Origin: DASWJZ01 sp963814905
GTDB lineage: Bacteria > Pseudomonadota > Alphaproteobacteria > Rhizobiales > Afifellaceae
DNA length: 64,000 nucleotides
Direction: 5' to 3'
NCBI GenBank assembly: GCA_963814905.1
Contig: CAWFEM010000011.1
Location: 372,001 to 436,000 of the forward strand
A program made the translations under genes and the position numbers. Positions 61,500 through 64,000 of the stretch are shown one piece after another. Under the pieces are notes generated by a model. It worked only from the letters and a program-made list of their open reading frames with translations, was not told the origin of the DNA and searched no databases. The stretch's first letter is position 1. Each line of letters opens with the position of its first letter.

Positions 61500-62669
61500 C
61501 TAAAGCGTCACCCAGCCGGCGTTCTTCTTCGACGACCTGACGCAGGCATCGACGAAGGCGACGCCCTTCACGCCGTCCTCCACGGTCGGGAAGATGACGG
61601 CCTTGTCCGGCTTCTTGCCGTTCCGCGCGGCGAGGATGGCGCGCGCCGCCTCCTGGTAGATGTTGGCGAAGCCTTCCAGGTAGCCCTCAGGATGACCCGG
61701 CGGGACGCGGGTGACGCGTCCGGCCGCGGCGCCTGCGCCCGCGCCGCCACGCGTGATCAGCCGCTTCGGCTCGCCGAAGGGCGCGAACCAGAGATAGTTC
61801 GGATCCTCCTGCGCCCATTCGATGCCGCCCTTGGTGCCGTGCACGCGCAGGACGAGGCGGTTCTCGTTGCCCGGCGCGACCTGGCTCGCCCAGATCATCC
61901 CACGCGCGCCGTTCTTGAAGCGCAGCATCACGTGGACGTTGTCGTCGAGCTTGCGGCCCTTCACGAAGCTCGTCAGGTCGGCGGAGATTTCCGCCGCATC
62001 TGTGCCGGAGACGAAGCAGGCGAGGTTGTAGGCGTGCGTGCCGATGTCGCCGACCGCGCCGCCGACGCCGGAGCGCGCGGGATCGGTGCGCCATTCGGCC
62101 TGCTTCTGGCCGGACGCCTCGATCTTCGTGGTGAGCCAGTCCTGGACGTATTCGGCGTGGATGAGCTGGATCGTGCCGAGCTCGCCCTTCTCAACCATCT
62201 CGCGCGCCTGCCTGACCATCGGGTAGCCGGTGTAATTGTGGGTCAGGGCGAAGATCTTTCCGGATTTCTTGACGAGATCGGCGAGCTTCTTCGCTTCGCG
62301 CAAGGTCGCGGTCAGCGGCTTGTCGCAGATGACGTGGATGCCCTTCTGCAGGAAGGCCTTGGCGACGGGGAAGTGCATGTGGTTCGGCGTGACGATCGCG
62401 ACCGCCTCGATGCCGTCCTTGAGCCGCGCCTCGCGCCGCGCCATCTCCTCGAAGCTGCCGTAACAGCGGTCTTCGCGCAGCCCGAGCTCAAGGCCCGACG
62501 CTTTGGCGCGCGCCGGGTCGGAAGAAAGCGCGCCGGCGACGAGCTCGTACTGGTCGTCGATGCGCGAGGCGATCCGATGCACTGCGCCGATAAAGGCGCC
62601 CTGTCCGCCACCCACCATGCCGAGGCGGATCCGTCCCGAAAACTTCTCGCTGCGTCCCGTGATCGCCAT
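61500..62669 (-). CDS. Gfo/Idh/MocA-family oxidoreductase
   Basis: 389 residues. The dinucleotide motif is GMVGGGQGAFIGAVHRIA near residue 17, with VICDKPLTATLREAKKLADL (the EKP-like motif, here CDKP) in the Rossmann domain. The C-terminal beta-sheet domain carries the substrate residues (GVGGAVGDIGTHAYNLACF, typical of the D...H pair). Dehydrogenates a sugar or inositol-type substrate with NAD(P). It follows a TIM-barrel isomerase gene on the same strand with a hairpin between; such pairs are typical of sugar/cyclitol catabolism. Confidence 0.91.
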   Translation of the reverse strand: MAITGRSEKFSGRIRLGMVGGGQGAFIGAVHRIASRIDDQYELVAGALSSDPARAKASGLELGLREDRCYGSFEEMARREARLKDGIEAVAIVTPNHMHFPVAKAFLQKGIHVICDKPLTATLREAKKLADLVKKSGKIFALTHNYTGYPMVRQAREMVEKGELGTIQLIHAEYVQDWLTTKIEASGQKQAEWRTDPARSGVGGAVGDIGTHAYNLACFVSGTDAAEISADLTSFVKGRKLDDNVHVMLRFKNGARGMIWASQVAPGNENRLVLRVHGTKGGIEWAQEDPNYLWFAPFGEPKRLITRGGAGAGAAAGRVTRVPPGHPEGYLEGFANIYQEAARAILAARNGKKPDKAVIFPTVEDGVKGVAFVDACVRSSKKNAGWVTL

Positions 62670-62740
62670 TTATTCCTCCCCTGATTCAGTTGCGCGATCC
62701 ACGCCGTCTGGACTTGGTTGAGGCGGCTTCACTCGGCCCA

Positions 62741-62761
62741 CCTCTCCCCGGTGGGGAGAGG
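62741..62761. repeat. Perfect C4/G4 hairpin
   Basis: CCTCTCCCC (62741-62749) and GGGGAGAGG (62753-62761) pair perfectly over nine bases with a 3-base loop. It lies between the isomerase and oxidoreductase genes. Same family as the element inside the epimerase gene. Confidence 0.8.
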
Positions 62762-62802
62762 AAGTCTTCAAGCCTGCACGTTAGTCACAAACGCGCAGCC
62801 AG

Positions 62803-63855
62803 CTATATCCCGAGCGCTTTCCTGTTCGCCTTCACGTCCATCGTGCCGCCGGCGAAATCGTCGAAGGCGTGCGCCGTCACTTCGATGATGTGGGCGGCGA
62901 TGAAGGGGGCGCCTTCCGCCGCGCCGGTCGCCGCGTCCTTCAGCGCGCATTCCCATTCAAGCACCGCCCAGCGGTCGTAATCGTATTCGGCGAGCTTTGA
63001 GAAGATCGCCGAGAAATCGACCTGCCCGTCGCCGAGCGAGCGGAAGCGGCCGGCGCGCTTTACCCAGCTCTGGAAGCCGGAATAGACGCCCTGTTTGCCG
63101 GTCGGGTTGAACTCCGCGTCCTTCACGTGGAAGGCGAAGATGCGCTCGTGGTAGAAGTCGATGAACTCGACATAATCGAGCTGCTGCAGGACGAAGTGCG
63201 AAGGGTCGTAGTTGATGCCGCAGCGCGGATGGTTGTCGAGGCGCTCCAGGAACATCTCGAAGGTCGCGCCGTCCATCACGTCCTCGCCGGGATGGAGCTC
63301 GAAGCCGACGTCGACGCCATTATCCTCATAGACGTCGAGGATCGGCTTCCAGCGCTTGGCGAGCTCGTCGAACGCCGTCTCGATCAGGCCCGGCGAGCGC
63401 GGCGGCCACGGATAGAGATAGGGCCAGGCGAGTGCGCCGGTGAAGGAGACGGAAGCGACGAGCCCGAGATTCTTCGAAGCCTTCGCGCCTTTCTTCATCT
63501 GGTCGACGGCCCAACGCTGCCGCGCCTTCGGATTGCCGTGCACCTCCTTCGGGGCGAACGCGTCGAAGCCCGTGTCGAAGGCGGGATGCACCGCGACGAG
63601 CTGTCCCTGGAGATGCGTCGAGAGCTCGGTGATCTCCACGCCCGCCTCGCGGCAGACGCCCTTCAATTCCTCGCAATAGGTCTTGGAGCTGGCGGCCTTG
63701 GCGAGGTCGAAGAGACGGCCGTCCCAGGTCGGGATCTGGATGCCCTCGTAGCCGAGCGAGGCGGCCCATTCGGCCATCGCCTTCAACGAATTGAACGGCT
63801 TCTTGTCACCGGCGAACTGGGCAAGAAAGATCGCCGGCCCCTTCATGGTCTTCAT
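62803..63855 (-). CDS. Sugar phosphate isomerase/epimerase-like TIM-barrel protein
   Basis: 350 residues, xylose-isomerase-like TIM barrel. Metal-ligand region is spread as in IolE/IolH relatives: FELHPGEDV, NYDPSHFVLQ, HVKDAEFNP and LEWECALKD. An N-terminal strand reads PAIFLAQFAGDKKPFNSLKAMAEW. Start is the ATG 63855 with GGAGG eight to twelve bases upstream; the open frame to 63951 is not conserved. Partner of the downstream oxidoreductase gene. The gene's promoter lies in 63856-64000, whose content I cannot resolve. Confidence 0.88.
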   Translation of the reverse strand: MKTMKGPAIFLAQFAGDKKPFNSLKAMAEWAASLGYEGIQIPTWDGRLFDLAKAASSKTYCEELKGVCREAGVEITELSTHLQGQLVAVHPAFDTGFDAFAPKEVHGNPKARQRWAVDQMKKGAKASKNLGLVASVSFTGALAWPYLYPWPPRSPGLIETAFDELAKRWKPILDVYEDNGVDVGFELHPGEDVMDGATFEMFLERLDNHPRCGINYDPSHFVLQQLDYVEFIDFYHERIFAFHVKDAEFNPTGKQGVYSGFQSWVKRAGRFRSLGDGQVDFSAIFSKLAEYDYDRWAVLEWECALKDAATGAAEGAPFIAAHIIEVTAHAFDDFAGGTMDVKANRKALGI

Positions 63856-64000
63856 CGCACTCGTTCCTCCCTCGGCCGCTTTTCGGTCCGTCCGCTGCGG
63901 GACGGTGTGATCACACAAATAGCCGTAACCGCGGCAGCATCGCAAACGCATCGCGCGCTGCCGTCCATCAGTTTTCCGGCTTTTGTGTAGACCCCCGAAC

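Overview
This 64 kb window is GC-rich chromosomal DNA of an alphaproteobacterium, most likely of the order Hyphomicrobiales (Rhizobiales). The evidence is the aroA-cmk-rpsA order with a class II (CP4-like) EPSP synthase, the uppP/NDUFA9-like pair, the tlyA/TrmA-like methyltransferase pair, and the pdxH - small lipoprotein - DnaJ arrangement. Dispersed palindromic repeats also fit that group. I see no rRNA, tRNA, CRISPR array, phage or insertion-sequence transposase. Most genes are packed in operons with ATGA-type overlaps.

Layout. 0-3.8 kb: aroA (5' end missing), cmk, rpsA and a terminator. 3.8-9.3 kb: a secreted hydrolase with a divergent membrane-anchored AraC-type regulator, the threonine-degradation pair kbl-tdh, and an EamA exporter. 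9.3-18.7 kb: mostly minus-strand genes (ceramide-glucosyltransferase-like enzyme, epimerase, YdeI-like protein, a pentapeptide-periodic small protein, queG, GST, NDUFA9-like protein, two RNA methyltransferases, cysQ) with uppP on the plus strand. 18.8-23.2 kb: a coxG-coxS-coxL-coxM molybdenum hydroxylase operon of form II. 23.4-27 kb: a ynjBCD-type ABC transporter. 27-30.7 kb: a glucose module (GH15, SDR dehydrogenase, glucokinase). 30.7-41.1 kb: a nucleoside uptake and salvage island, with a BMP-type ABC transporter on the minus strand and CAP lipoprotein-cdd-punA-deoA-deoB followed by upp on the plus strand. 41.2-50.4 kb: methyltransferases, tlyA, a SCO1/SenC protein flanked by two tiny membrane proteins, two tandem zinc dehydrogenases, cytochrome c, a MarR/cupin pair, xseB and a histone-deacetylase-like amidohydrolase. 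50.5-64 kb: a secreted hypothetical, Sua5, acyl-CoA dehydrogenase plus SDR, a large membrane protein, DUF3606, DnaJ, a lipoprotein, pdxH, a HisKA_2 kinase, and an oxidoreductase/isomerase pair.

Points that stand out. Seven otherwise well-conserved genes (cmk, kbl, coxL, deoA, deoB, sco, one zinc dehydrogenase) are each broken by one shift in the same direction. Removing a single base restores the normal length every time, so sequence error is the leading explanation. The threonine dehydrogenase has lost all four cysteines of the structural zinc site. A double-palindrome repeat sits in frame inside the epimerase gene. A 100-bp two-hairpin repeat occurs three times, with paired changes that keep the stems. 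queG appears to begin at CTG. Two tiny genes flank sco.

I see no clear new defence or biosynthetic system. The most unusual coding items are the pentapeptide-periodic protein after queG, the small membrane proteins around sco, and the zinc-less Tdh. No gene-free gap exceeds about 210 bases; most of the larger ones hold palindromic repeats or divergent promoter regions.
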